This document shows positions 34,737 through 43,127 of a DNA stretch of 64,000 nucleotides, in pieces; position 1 is the first letter of the stretch; each line of letters begins with the position of its first letter. Origin of the DNA: Lysobacteraceae bacterium SCN 69-320 (GTDB lineage Bacteria > Pseudomonadota > Gammaproteobacteria > Xanthomonadales > Rhodanobacteraceae); NCBI GenBank assembly GCA_001725155.1, contig MEFP01000006.1, positions 248,001 to 312,000 of the forward strand. The letters run 5' to 3'. Both the position numbers and the translations under genes were made by a program. Under the pieces are notes generated by a model. That model had not been told where the DNA came from. It was given only the letters and a program-made list of their open reading frames with translations, and ran no database searches.

Positions 34737-35120
34737 ATGAAGCAGTGGGTGGCATCGCCGCGCGGTTCCGCCGGCTCTCTTGCCGTGCGGATGACTGCCC
34801 TGGGAGCAGCGCTGGCGTTTGCGGCCGGTGCCGCCGGGTCGCTGGACGAAGCCGGGGCCGTGAACCGGTTGCAGCAGCAACTGAAACGCAGCGCGGATTA
34901 CCGCATCCACGGCGAGTGTCTGAGCCTGCTCGTGGAGGAACGCGAGCCGGCATTCTTCGGCATCGCAGTGTACGAGAAGCACGGCGACGGCTGCCCCGGC
35001 GATCCTGCGACCATGCCGGTGCTGGATCGCTTCCAGGTCGACGCGGCCACCGCTGCGCTGCGGCGTTACGACGTGATGGACGATCGCTACGTGGACTGGA
35101 TGCCCGATACGGCCCGGTGA
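34737..35120 (+). CDS. Small secreted protein of unknown function
   Basis: 127 residues, 24 bases after fur. An N-terminal hydrophobic stretch (MTALGAALAFAAGAAG) looks like a signal peptide, followed by a helix and a small domain with two Cys (GECLSLLVEEREPAFFGIAV, GDGCPGD). No family recognised. It may be co-transcribed with fur because of the short spacing. Confidence 0.6.
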   Translation: MKQWVASPRGSAGSLAVRMTALGAALAFAAGAAGSLDEAGAVNRLQQQLKRSADYRIHGECLSLLVEEREPAFFGIAVYEKHGDGCPGDPATMPVLDRFQVDAATAALRRYDVMDDRYVDWMPDTAR

Positions 35121-35404
35121 GGCGACCTCGCAAGTTTTCGCCGATTTCGCCCGGCAGAACCCGCACGCAGCCCTCCCGGCCAGGCACGCGACGCGTCTCG
35201 GAGACAGGGCGAGCGGAGTTCCGGTAACCCGCGGCTTCATGTTCCTGCCTGCAGCTCGAATCCTGAATTCGGCAGCGAACGTTCAAACGACGAGGCGATG
35301 TCGGACTTCCGCGCCACCGGATTTTCCGCAGGCGTCCGGTCTGTGCCTCACGCCCCCCCGGCCACTCACTCGCGCCGCTGTATCGGCGCCAACAAGGAAA
35401 AACG

Positions 35405-36403
35405 GTGGAACGCAAACTGGTATCCATCCAGACCATAGACGCGCTTGCGACTATCGACGGTGCCGACAATATCCAGCAGGCACGCGTGATGGGCTGGACC
35501 GTCGTGGTGAAGAAAGACGAGTTCGCCGTCGGCGACGCTTGCGTCTTTTTCGAGATCGACAGCGTGCTGCCGGAGGGGCCGGAATGGTCCGAGTTCATGC
35601 GCGCGCGCCAGTTCCGCGTGCGGACGGTCAAGCTGCGCGGCGTGCTTTCCCAGGGATTGGCGCTGCCGCTGGCCATCCTCGGCGGCGGCGATGCACCGCG
35701 CGAAGTGGACCTGCGCGAGCGCCTCGGCGTCGTCAAATACGAGCCGGTGCTGCCCGACGAGGCCGATGTGGTCGGGCCGTTTCCCGGCCGCGTGCCCAAG
35801 ACCGACGAGATCCGCGTGCAATCGGCGCCGGGTGTGCTGGATGAGCTGCGCGGCCGGGAATTCTACGTCGCGACCAAATACGACGGCACGTCGGCCACCT
35901 ACCTCAATGATGCCGAGGACGGCTTCATCGCCTGCTCGCGCAACTGGGCGCTCAAGCGCGGCGACAACCCGGTCTGGCGCGTGGCGCAACGGCTGGATCT
36001 GGAGAACCGGCTGCCGCCGGGCTTCGCCGTCCAGGGCGAAATCTGCGGTCCGGGAATACAGAAGAACCGGCTCGGCCTGCGTGAACTGGCTTTGTTCGTG
36101 TTCAATGTCTACGACGTGCGAGGCGCGCGTTACCTCGACTTGAACGAGATGCTGGCTTTCTGCGCCGAACAGGGCCTCAGCACGGTGCCGATCGAGCGCG
36201 TGGTGCGCGGTGCGGAGGCGGCCGCTCATGCGCACACTCTGGATATCTGGCTGGAGGCCGCGCGTGGCCTTTACGCCAGCACCGCGCAGCGCAAGGAAGG
36301 CATCGTCGTACGCCCCCTGTGCGAACAGCACTCGCCCACTCTGTGTGGGCGGCTTTCGTTCAAGGTGATCAACAACGACTTCCTGCTCAAGGATGGGGAT
36401 TGA
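35405..36403 (+). CDS. RNA ligase, DRB0094 family (Deinococcus Rnl type)
   Basis: 332 residues from a GTG at 35405 with AAGGAA upstream. An N-terminal OB-fold domain (MERKLVSIQTIDALATIDG, FEIDSVLPEGPEW) precedes the nucleotidyltransferase domain, the unusual order of the Deinococcus radiodurans ligase. The motif I lysine lies in FYVATKYDGTSATY (K-x-DGT); later motifs include AVQGEICGPGIQKN and, near the end, EGIVVRPL and LSFKVIN (motifs IV and V). The family seals 3'-OH/5'-phosphate nicks in RNA held on a complementary strand. It is monocistronic here and its cellular substrate is unknown. Confidence 0.85.
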   Translation: MERKLVSIQTIDALATIDGADNIQQARVMGWTVVVKKDEFAVGDACVFFEIDSVLPEGPEWSEFMRARQFRVRTVKLRGVLSQGLALPLAILGGGDAPREVDLRERLGVVKYEPVLPDEADVVGPFPGRVPKTDEIRVQSAPGVLDELRGREFYVATKYDGTSATYLNDAEDGFIACSRNWALKRGDNPVWRVAQRLDLENRLPPGFAVQGEICGPGIQKNRLGLRELALFVFNVYDVRGARYLDLNEMLAFCAEQGLSTVPIERVVRGAEAAAHAHTLDIWLEAARGLYASTAQRKEGIVVRPLCEQHSPTLCGRLSFKVINNDFLLKDGD

Positions 36404-36488
36404 CGGCAGATCGGCAATCCGGAATTCGCGCAAGCCGGTGCCGGGTCGAATCCCGTCATCCCGAATTCCGCATGCTCCGGGTGCCGGT

Positions 36489-37232
36489 TCAGTCGGTAAC
36501 CGGCTTGCGTCCGACGAAGCGGTAGAACGGCACTTTGATCAGCGGCAGATAGGGCACGGCGGCGCGCGCCTCGACCAGCTGGTGCTGGGGCAGTGCGGCG
36601 CGCAGTGCGGGCAGGTGGGTGGCGTCGAGTTTGACGCCGTCGTGGCCGAACCAGGCCGGCCAGAAGCGGCGCGTGAATAGGCTGTGACGCTGCAGGCCTG
36701 GCGCCGGCCGCTCTTCCGAAACATGGAAATCCACAATGGCCAGCGTGCCGCCGGGCTTGAGCATGGCCAGGGCGTTGTCCAGTGCGGCACGCCAGTTGGG
36801 AATCATGGTCAGGGCGTAGGAAAGGTAGACGCAATCGACCAGCCTCTGCGGTCGCCAGGTGGTCGCGTCGGCCTGGTGGACGCGGATGCGTGCGTCGGCC
36901 GCGGCGCGCAGCTGGGCGCGTTCGACCAGGGCAGGGCAGAGATCGACCAGCTCGAAGCGGGCGATGCGCTCCCATTGCTGAGTGCTGAAGAAATCCAGAT
37001 TGCGGCCGGTGCCGCCGCCGAGCTCCACCACCGCCGCGTTGGCCGGCAGCGGCAGGCTGCCGATCAGTTCGCGCCGTCCCTGCAGCAGACGTTCGCGGAA
37101 CGCATCGTAATGCGCCGCCTGTGGCGCATAGAACGCCTGCAGGCGCTGCTCGTGCGGCACGCCGCGCGGCATGCCGCGCATCAGGCTCAGCAGCACGCCG
37201 GCATCGGCGCGCAGGGACTCAAGCCGGCGCAT
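36489..37232 (-). CDS. btaB: BtaB-like SAM-dependent N-methyltransferase of betaine lipid synthesis
   Basis: 247 residues with a class I methyltransferase fold: VVELGGGTGRNLDFF (SAM-binding motif I), FELVDLCPALVERA, and DCVYLSYALTMIPNW. Its start overlaps btaA by 14 bases. BtaB adds three methyl groups to the amine of diacylglyceryl-homoserine, giving the betaine lipid DGTS. The assignment rests on the pairing with btaA as much as on the sequence. Confidence 0.85.
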   Translation of the reverse strand: MRRLESLRADAGVLLSLMRGMPRGVPHEQRLQAFYAPQAAHYDAFRERLLQGRRELIGSLPLPANAAVVELGGGTGRNLDFFSTQQWERIARFELVDLCPALVERAQLRAAADARIRVHQADATTWRPQRLVDCVYLSYALTMIPNWRAALDNALAMLKPGGTLAIVDFHVSEERPAPGLQRHSLFTRRFWPAWFGHDGVKLDATHLPALRAALPQHQLVEARAAVPYLPLIKVPFYRFVGRKPVTD

Positions 37233-38412
37233 CGGCGATCACGAAGCCGGCATAGGTATGCACGCGGTCGTGCTGGTGCAGGCTCTGTGCGAGTTCGTCC
37301 TGGAACGCGAGCACTTCGCGCAGGCTGCGGCCTTCGCTGCCGACGCGCAGGCTGTCCAGATAGGCCGGCCGCTCGTGCGCGCTGCGCAGCAGGATGCGTG
37401 CACCGGGCGCAGCGCGTTGCAGGATGGCTTCCCATTCCTCGGCCAGTGCCTGTGGGTAGTAGCTGCTCATCCAGTCCATGTGGTCGAGCAGTACGAAACG
37501 CGTGATCGGCTCGTCATGGCCACGCAGGAATTCGGTCACCGTCGTCGTGTGCGGCACGATCGCAGCGACCCTGCCGGCCTTCAGCGCCGCGAAGTTGTCG
37601 GGCTTGAGATATTCCGGGCAGCAGTCGCGGCGATAGCGGCCGGCGACGTAGACCTGCCAGAAATAGTTGTCGCTGACCGGCAACTGGCGGAACACGTACT
37701 GCACGGCTTCGCGGATGAAGCCGGCGACACCGCCCGCATGCTGCGCCTCGACGAGCTTGCGCTGCGGATGCGGCACGCCGAGCAGGCTCATGACGAACTG
37801 CTGCGACAGCACCCAGTCCATTGGCTTGTTCCACATCAGCGGTGCGACGCGATCGTCGTAGATCACGCGCTGCTCGGACAGGTCGCGGGCCTGGAACAGC
37901 GCGGTCAGCGCATGGTTCAGGCGCGGCCGCAGGCGGAAATAGGTGCGGCAGGCGCGAGCGACGATGCCCGACAGGCCGTGGAAATAGAAGCTGCCGCGCG
38001 GATCGGCGAACCAGTTCCAGTGCTTGTCCCACCAGGCCTGCGCGAACTCGCCGAGTTCGCCGCGCAGCCGGGTCTGATAGAGGCGGCGGAAGTCGGCGTG
38101 ATAGCCCTCGCCGAACACCGCGAAATAGTCGTCGAATTCGAGCTGGCGTATGCCGGCGATCTTCAGTTCCAGCAGCGCGGTCTGACGCGGATTCGCGTCC
38201 ACCGCATGCACACGGCGCGGTCCGGCGATCGCATAGTCCAGCGCGTTGCAGCCGGCGCTCGTGATCACGAGCACACTGTCGTCGGGGCCCAGGCGCAGGG
38301 CCTGGCGATCCACCGCCGGATCTTCCCAGCAGGCGTTGTAGACCAGATTGCGCGAGTAGATCGCGTTGAACAGGCGCTGGTCGAGACGGTCGCGGAGGCT
38401 GGGCGTGTCCAT
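37219..38412 (-). CDS. btaA: BtaA, SAM:diacylglycerol 3-amino-3-carboxypropyltransferase
   Basis: 397 residues from the ATG at 38412. DUF3419/BtaA signatures: LFNAIYSRNLVYNACWEDPAVD, VLVITSAGCNALDYAIAGPR and RVHAVDANPRQTALLELK (SAM binding), and later DNYFWQVYVAGRY and LDHMDWM. It transfers the aminocarboxypropyl group of SAM to diacylglycerol, the first step to DGTS. With btaB it makes a phosphorus-free membrane lipid, in known bacteria under phosphate limitation. It is divergent from the regB-like kinase gene with a 19-bp palindrome between them. No Pho box was recognised. Confidence 0.92.
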   Translation of the reverse strand: MDTPSLRDRLDQRLFNAIYSRNLVYNACWEDPAVDRQALRLGPDDSVLVITSAGCNALDYAIAGPRRVHAVDANPRQTALLELKIAGIRQLEFDDYFAVFGEGYHADFRRLYQTRLRGELGEFAQAWWDKHWNWFADPRGSFYFHGLSGIVARACRTYFRLRPRLNHALTALFQARDLSEQRVIYDDRVAPLMWNKPMDWVLSQQFVMSLLGVPHPQRKLVEAQHAGGVAGFIREAVQYVFRQLPVSDNYFWQVYVAGRYRRDCCPEYLKPDNFAALKAGRVAAIVPHTTTVTEFLRGHDEPITRFVLLDHMDWMSSYYPQALAEEWEAILQRAAPGARILLRSAHERPAYLDSLRVGSEGRSLREVLAFQDELAQSLHQHDRVHTYAGFVIADAPA

Positions 38413-38471
38413 GGCAGTTTCGCGTCGGTGGCTGGCGCGCACGCTAGTACGCGGCGATGACAGGCCGGTGA

Positions 38472-38490
38472 CTGCGACCTAAGGTCGCAG
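38472..38490. promoter_or_regulatory. RegA/PrrA-type palindromic operator candidate
   Basis: CTGCGACCTAAGGTCGCAG is a perfect inverted repeat with 8-base arms around TAA, 34 bases before regB and 59 before btaA. Its TGCGAC-N5-GTCGCA core fits the GnGRC-N5-GnCGC boxes known for RegA/RegR-family regulators and recurs at 40520-40536. Confidence 0.6.
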
Positions 38491-38524
38491 CCGCGCGGCG
38501 GCGCGCGCGCGTAAAGTGGCGCCC

Positions 38525-39775
38525 ATGTCCATGTTGCCTTCCGGTCTGTTGCGCAGCCTCGCGCTGCTGCGCTGGTTCGCCGTCGCGGGCCAGGCGCTGA
38601 CGATCCTCGTCGCCGTGCATGCGCTGGCGCTGCCTTTTCCGGCACTGCCGCTGTGGGGCGGCGTCGCCGCGCTGGCCGTTTTCAATCTGTGGGCTGCACC
38701 GCGCGCGCGCCGGCTCGTGCAGACCAGCACGCGCGAGGCGCTGCTGCACGTGCTCGTCGATGTGGCCGAGCTGACCTGGATGATCGCCTGGAGCGGCGGC
38801 GCGATGAATCCGTTCGCCTCGCTGCTGCTGCTGCCGCTCGCGCTGGCTGCGGTCGCCATGCCCTGGCGCGCGGTGCTCGTCGTGCTGCTGGCCTGCGGCG
38901 GGGGTTATGCCTTGTCCGCGGCGCTCGGGCCGCCGCTGCCGCATCTGCATGGCGTGTTCGGCGATACCCTGGATCTGCATCTGTGGGGCATGGCGGCGAA
39001 CTTCGTGGTCTCCGGCGCCGTCGTGGCCGGATTCCTGAGCCGTCTGGCGCAGACCCTGCACGCGCGCGAGCAGGAGCTTGCGCGGCTGCGCGAACAGTTC
39101 GCGCGACGCGAAGGCATCGTCGCGCTCGCGACGCATGCGGCGGCGGTCGCGCACGAACTGAACACGCCGCTGGGCACCTTGACCCTGATGCTCGAAGACG
39201 CGCTCGCCGATGCGCCGGCCGGCAGCGAGCGGCGCGCCGACGCGCAGCTGATGGCCGCGCTCGTCGACGAATGCCGCGACCGGGTGCGCCAGCTCGCGCG
39301 GCCGGCCGACGAGCTGCGCGCGGCCCAGCCGCGCTCCTTGCGCGAAGTGCTGGATCAGCTCGTCGAGCGCTGGCGCCTGCTGCGTCCGGCCGTGCATTTG
39401 CAGCGCTCCGACGAGCTGCCGGCCGAACTCGCCGTCGACTGGGACAGCGGTATCGGTCATCTGCTGCAGGCCCTGCTCAACAACGCAGCCGATGCAAGTC
39501 AGGCGGCCGGTTCCAGCTGTGTCGAGCTCGCGCTGGCCTGGCATGACGGCTGGCTGCGCGGCAGCGTGCGCGATTTCGGCGCCGGACTCGATGCCGGTGC
39601 AGCCGTGCTGCCGGGCCGGCTGTTCCAGTCGAGCAAGCCCGACGGCCTGGGACTCGGGCTCGTGCTGTCGCATGCGACGGTGGAACGTCTCGGCGGCGTG
39701 CTCGCGATGGACGCCGCCGACGGTGGCGGCGTGCGTGTACGCTTCGAATTGCCGGTGACCGGAGCCGATGCATGA
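38525..39775 (+). CDS. regB: RegB/PrrB-type redox-sensing histidine kinase
   Basis: 416 residues from the ATG at 38525; GTG at 38516 and ATG at 38531 are alternatives. About five or six membrane segments carry the quinone-binding GGAMNPF (91-97), fully conserved in RegB. The phospho-acceptor His210 lies in VAHELNTPLGTLTLML, and Cys250 in DECRDRVRQL lies exactly 40 residues later, the same spacing as His225/Cys265 of Rhodobacter RegB, whose Cys is redox-active. A catalytic ATPase domain follows (NNAADASQ, GLGLGLVLSHATVERLGG). It should phosphorylate the RegA-like regulator encoded next, which overlaps it by four bases. Confidence 0.9.
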   Translation: MSMLPSGLLRSLALLRWFAVAGQALTILVAVHALALPFPALPLWGGVAALAVFNLWAAPRARRLVQTSTREALLHVLVDVAELTWMIAWSGGAMNPFASLLLLPLALAAVAMPWRAVLVVLLACGGGYALSAALGPPLPHLHGVFGDTLDLHLWGMAANFVVSGAVVAGFLSRLAQTLHAREQELARLREQFARREGIVALATHAAAVAHELNTPLGTLTLMLEDALADAPAGSERRADAQLMAALVDECRDRVRQLARPADELRAAQPRSLREVLDQLVERWRLLRPAVHLQRSDELPAELAVDWDSGIGHLLQALLNNAADASQAAGSSCVELALAWHDGWLRGSVRDFGAGLDAGAAVLPGRLFQSSKPDGLGLGLVLSHATVERLGGVLAMDAADGGGVRVRFELPVTGADA

Positions 39776-40305
39776 ACGGACTGCTGATCGACGATGACGA
39801 AGTCTATGCGCGCATCCTGCAGCGTTCGCTGCAGCGCCGGGGCCTGCCGGTGCGCATTGCGCACGATGCGGCGAGCGCGCTGGCCCTCGTCGAGGCCGAA
39901 GCGCCGGATTTCGCCCTGGTCGATCTGAAGATCGGCGCGAGTTCGGGGCTGGATCTGATCGCGCCGCTGCGCGCGGCGCGCGCGGACATGCAGATCGTGC
40001 TCGTGACCGGCTACGCCAGCGTCGCGACTGCGGTCGAGGCGATCAAGCGCGGCGCCGACAACTATCTGCCGAAGCCGGTCACGGCCGAAGCGCTGCTGCG
40101 TGCGCTCAACGACGAACCCGCGGCCGAGGACGTCGACACGATGACGCCGCTGAGCCGCCTCGAATGGGAGCACATCCAGCAGGCCCTGCTGGCCTGCGAC
40201 GGCAACATCTCGGCCGCGGCGCGGCTGCTCGGCATGCACCGGCGCAGCCTGCAGCGCAAGCTGGCCAAGCGGCCCGGGCCCGAGCGCATCGATAGGGAGC
40301 TTTAG
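39772..40305 (+). CDS. regA: RegA/ActR/PrrA-type response regulator
   Basis: 177 residues. Receiver domain with LLIDDDEVYARIL, phospho-acceptor Asp51 (FALVDLKIG), VTGYASVATAVEAIKRGADNYLPKPV, a short Pro-poor linker and a Fis-type helix-turn-helix (IQQALLACDGNISAAARLLGMHRRSLQRKLAKR) as in RegA. It overlaps regB by four bases. It would bind GCGAC-N5-GTCGC boxes such as those at 38472 and 40520, adjusting expression to the redox state of the quinone pool. Confidence 0.9.
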   Translation: MNGLLIDDDEVYARILQRSLQRRGLPVRIAHDAASALALVEAEAPDFALVDLKIGASSGLDLIAPLRAARADMQIVLVTGYASVATAVEAIKRGADNYLPKPVTAEALLRALNDEPAAEDVDTMTPLSRLEWEHIQQALLACDGNISAAARLLGMHRRSLQRKLAKRPGPERIDREL

Positions 40306-40519
40306 ACAGCGGCACCCACGGCGAGGCTCGCGGGGCCTGCTGCTCGCCTGCGCTGCCCGCCGGACGTCGGCGCCGAAAACCTCTGGCGTCGCCTCGGCGC
40401 TCCAGGATGCCCCGGCGGCCAAAGCCAGATTCCGACTTTTCCAGAAATTCCCCGCAAGCCATGCAACCGCCGACCCGCGCACGCGGCACTCAACGGCGAT
40501 CACGCAGCCGGCCGGGGAC

Positions 40520-40536
40520 TGCGACAGTCGGTCGCA
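40520..40536. promoter_or_regulatory. Second RegA-type palindrome, upstream of TonB receptor
   Basis: TGCGACAGTCGGTCGCA repeats the TGCGAC-N5-GTCGCA core of the bta/reg site with a different spacer. It ends 57 bases before the receptor start codon, a normal operator position. Confidence 0.55.
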
Positions 40537-40593
40537 TTCTTTCGCGGCCGCGGCCCTGGCGTACTGCATCGCCTTCCGGACGAGAGTGCCCAC

Positions 40594-42636
40594 ATGGTCG
40601 TGCTGCCGCTGTCACTGTCCATCGCCTGGGCGCTCGCTGCGCCGTCGCCGGCTGACCCGGACGTCACCAGGCCCGACACGGCCGACGGCCGCCGCACGGT
40701 ACTGCCGCGCGTGGACGTCGCGGCCGATGCGCGCAGCGCAGCCGTCGAAGCGGCGCGGCAGCGCCTCGACGAGACCGCCGGCGCGGCCGGCCTCGTCGAC
40801 GCGGAACGCTACCGCGAGCAGCGTGCGGCGACCTTGGCGGATGCGTTGGGCTATGCGGCCGGCGTGTTCGTGCAGCCGCGTTTCGGATCGGAGGAATCGC
40901 GTCTGTCGGTGCGCGGCTCGGGCCTGCAGCGCACCTTCCATCTGCGCGGCATCGAGCTGCTGCAGGACGGCGTCAATCTGAACCAGGCCGACGGCGGCGG
41001 CGATTTCCAGGCGCTGGAGCCGCTGGCGGCGCGCTATGTCGAGGTCTGGCGCGGCGCAAATGCGTTGAGCTATGGCGCGGCGACCCTGGGCGGCGCGATC
41101 AATTTCGTCAGCCCCACGGGACGCGATGCATCGCCGCTGGACCTGCGCATCGAAGGCGGCAGCTTCGGTTACCGCCGCGGCCAAGCCGCGCTGGCCGGTG
41201 CCGACGAAAGGCACGATTATTACGCCAGCGTCAGCGCCTTCGCCCAGGACGGTTTCCGCGATCACTCGCGGCAGGAGACGTATCGCTTCTTCGGCAACTA
41301 TGGTCTGGCGTTGAACGGCGGCGAGACGCGTTTCTATCTCGCGCGCGTGGATACGAACTCGGAACTACCCGGCAATCTGACCTGGGCCGAGCTGCAAAAC
41401 GATCCGCGCCGCGCGGCGCCGGCGAATCTCAGCGGCGATCAGCAACGCAATTTCGACCTCACGCGTCTGTCCAACCGCACCCAGCTCGAACTCGGCAACG
41501 GCGACGAGCTGGAATTCAGCGCGTTCTACGCGGCCAAGAATCTGACTCACCCCATCTTCCAGGTGCTGCTGCAGGATTCGCGCGACTACGGCGGCAATCT
41601 GCGCTGGCGCCGCGACGGCGACTGGAACGGCCATCGCAGCACGTTGACGGCCGGCTTCACCGCGATCGCCGGCACCTTGCAGGACCGGCGCTTCGTCAAC
41701 GTCGGCGGTCGGCCCGGCGCGGTGACCAACGGCTTCGACGACCGTGCGACGCGGCTGTCGGCGTTTGCCGAGGCGCAGTATCTCCTGAGCGCACGCACGG
41801 CGCTGGTCGTCGGTCTGCAGGCCGCGCGCAATCGCCGCGAGGCGCAGGACACCGTCATCACCGCCGGCCGCGACGAAAGCTATGCGCGGACCTATGCGGG
41901 CGCGAGTCCCAAGCTCGGCCTGCGCAGCGAGCTCGGCGAAGGCCTGACCGTGTTCGGCAATCTGAGCCGCAGCTACGAGCCGCCGAGTTTCGGCGAGCTC
42001 GCCGGCGGCCCCCAGCTGACCCTCGTCGACGCGCAGAAGGCCACGAGCGGCGAAGTCGGACTGCGCCTGGCCCGTGACGGGCTGACCGTGGATGCGGCGC
42101 TGTATCGCGCCGAGCTGCGTGACGAGCTGCTTGCGCTCAGCGACGCCGACGGCAACCCGCGCGGCACGGTGAATGCCGCGCGCACGCGCCATCAGGGCCT
42201 GGAGTTCGCCGCGGCCTGGCGCATCACCGAGGCGGCCGAATGGCGCGTGGCATATCTGTGGAACGATTTCCGCTTCGACAACGATGCGGTCTACGGCGAC
42301 AACCGCCTGGCCGGCATCGCGCCGCAGCTGTTGCGCACGGAACTGCGCTGGAGCATCGGCGACGTGTACCTCGCACCGAATCTGGAGTGGGCGCCGCAGC
42401 GCAGCTATGTCGATCACGCGAACACCCTGGCCGCCGATGCCTATGCGATCGCCGGCCTGCGCGTAGGCGGTGTGCTGCAGCAGCGCTGGCACTGGTTCGT
42501 CGACGCGCGCAATCTCGGTGACCGGCGCTACGCGGCGACGACCGGCGTCATTGCCGATGCGCTGGGCCGCGACAGCCGCCAGTTCCTGCCCGGCGACGGA
42601 CGATCGGTGTTCGCCGGTCTGGAATGGCGCAACTGA
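40594..42636 (+). CDS. TonB-dependent outer membrane receptor (siderophore/iron type)
   Basis: 680 residues. The signal peptide is short (LPLSLSIAWALAAPSPA), then the plug domain: ATLADALGYAAGVFVQPRFG, LSVRGSGLQRTFHLRGIELL and YVEVWRGANALSYGAATLGGA, followed by a barrel with FFGNYGLALNG-type strands and a C-terminus ending FAGLEWRN (aromatic residue near the end, as in outer membrane barrels). The overall pattern is closest to iron-complex receptors. The upstream RegA-type palindrome at 40520 suggests redox rather than Fur control; ligand unknown. Confidence 0.88.
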   Translation: MVVLPLSLSIAWALAAPSPADPDVTRPDTADGRRTVLPRVDVAADARSAAVEAARQRLDETAGAAGLVDAERYREQRAATLADALGYAAGVFVQPRFGSEESRLSVRGSGLQRTFHLRGIELLQDGVNLNQADGGGDFQALEPLAARYVEVWRGANALSYGAATLGGAINFVSPTGRDASPLDLRIEGGSFGYRRGQAALAGADERHDYYASVSAFAQDGFRDHSRQETYRFFGNYGLALNGGETRFYLARVDTNSELPGNLTWAELQNDPRRAAPANLSGDQQRNFDLTRLSNRTQLELGNGDELEFSAFYAAKNLTHPIFQVLLQDSRDYGGNLRWRRDGDWNGHRSTLTAGFTAIAGTLQDRRFVNVGGRPGAVTNGFDDRATRLSAFAEAQYLLSARTALVVGLQAARNRREAQDTVITAGRDESYARTYAGASPKLGLRSELGEGLTVFGNLSRSYEPPSFGELAGGPQLTLVDAQKATSGEVGLRLARDGLTVDAALYRAELRDELLALSDADGNPRGTVNAARTRHQGLEFAAAWRITEAAEWRVAYLWNDFRFDNDAVYGDNRLAGIAPQLLRTELRWSIGDVYLAPNLEWAPQRSYVDHANTLAADAYAIAGLRVGGVLQQRWHWFVDARNLGDRRYAATTGVIADALGRDSRQFLPGDGRSVFAGLEWRN

Positions 42637-42712
42637 AGCGCATGGCGAATGCGGGCGGAAGCCGTCCGCATCGCGGCTACCATGGCGGCAGACCTCGTTG
42701 CCGGAGCCACTC

Positions 42713-43087
42713 ATGCTGCATCACCTTTCCTTCGCCGTCGCCGATCTCGCGCGTGCGGCCGCGTTCTACGACGCGGTGCTCGCGGCACTGGGCTATCGCC
42801 GCGTCTGGACCAGCGACACTGCGGTCGGCTACGGCATCGAGGACGGCAACGACCGGTTCGCGATCAAGCAGCGTGGTGCGGTGTCGCCGCCGGCCTCGGG
42901 CTTTCACCTCGCGTTCGCCGCGCCGTCGCGCGCAGCCGTCGATCGTTTCCATGCGGCCGCGTTGGCCCATGGCGGCCGCGACCAGGGCGCGCCGGGACGG
43001 CGGCCGCATTACGGCCCCGACTACTACGCCGCGTTCGTGCTGGATCCCGACGGCTACTGGATAGAAGCCGTCATCAATACCGCCTGA
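42713..43087 (+). CDS. VOC-family (glyoxalase/bleomycin resistance-like) protein
   Basis: 124 residues from the ATG at 42713. One VOC betaalphabetabetabeta module pair: LHHLSFAVADLARAAAFYDAVLAALGYRRVW at the start, GFHLAFAAPSRAAVDRFHAAAL in the middle, and YYAAFVLDPDGYWIEAVI at the end with the metal-ligand Glu. The N-terminal His and late Glu are typical metal ligands. The substrate cannot be assigned. It is 40 bases upstream of the sigma factor gene. Confidence 0.85.
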   Translation: MLHHLSFAVADLARAAAFYDAVLAALGYRRVWTSDTAVGYGIEDGNDRFAIKQRGAVSPPASGFHLAFAAPSRAAVDRFHAAALAHGGRDQGAPGRRPHYGPDYYAAFVLDPDGYWIEAVINTA

Positions 43088-43127
43088 GCGGCCTTGCTAC
43101 ACTCGCGCCGGGCAGGGGGCAGGGCAC

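Noticed and set aside
36404-36488. Inverted CGGAATTCG/CGAATTCCG pair between the RNA ligase and btaB genes as a terminator
   Set aside because: The arms are separated by a long spacer and have no T-run, so the evidence is weak.
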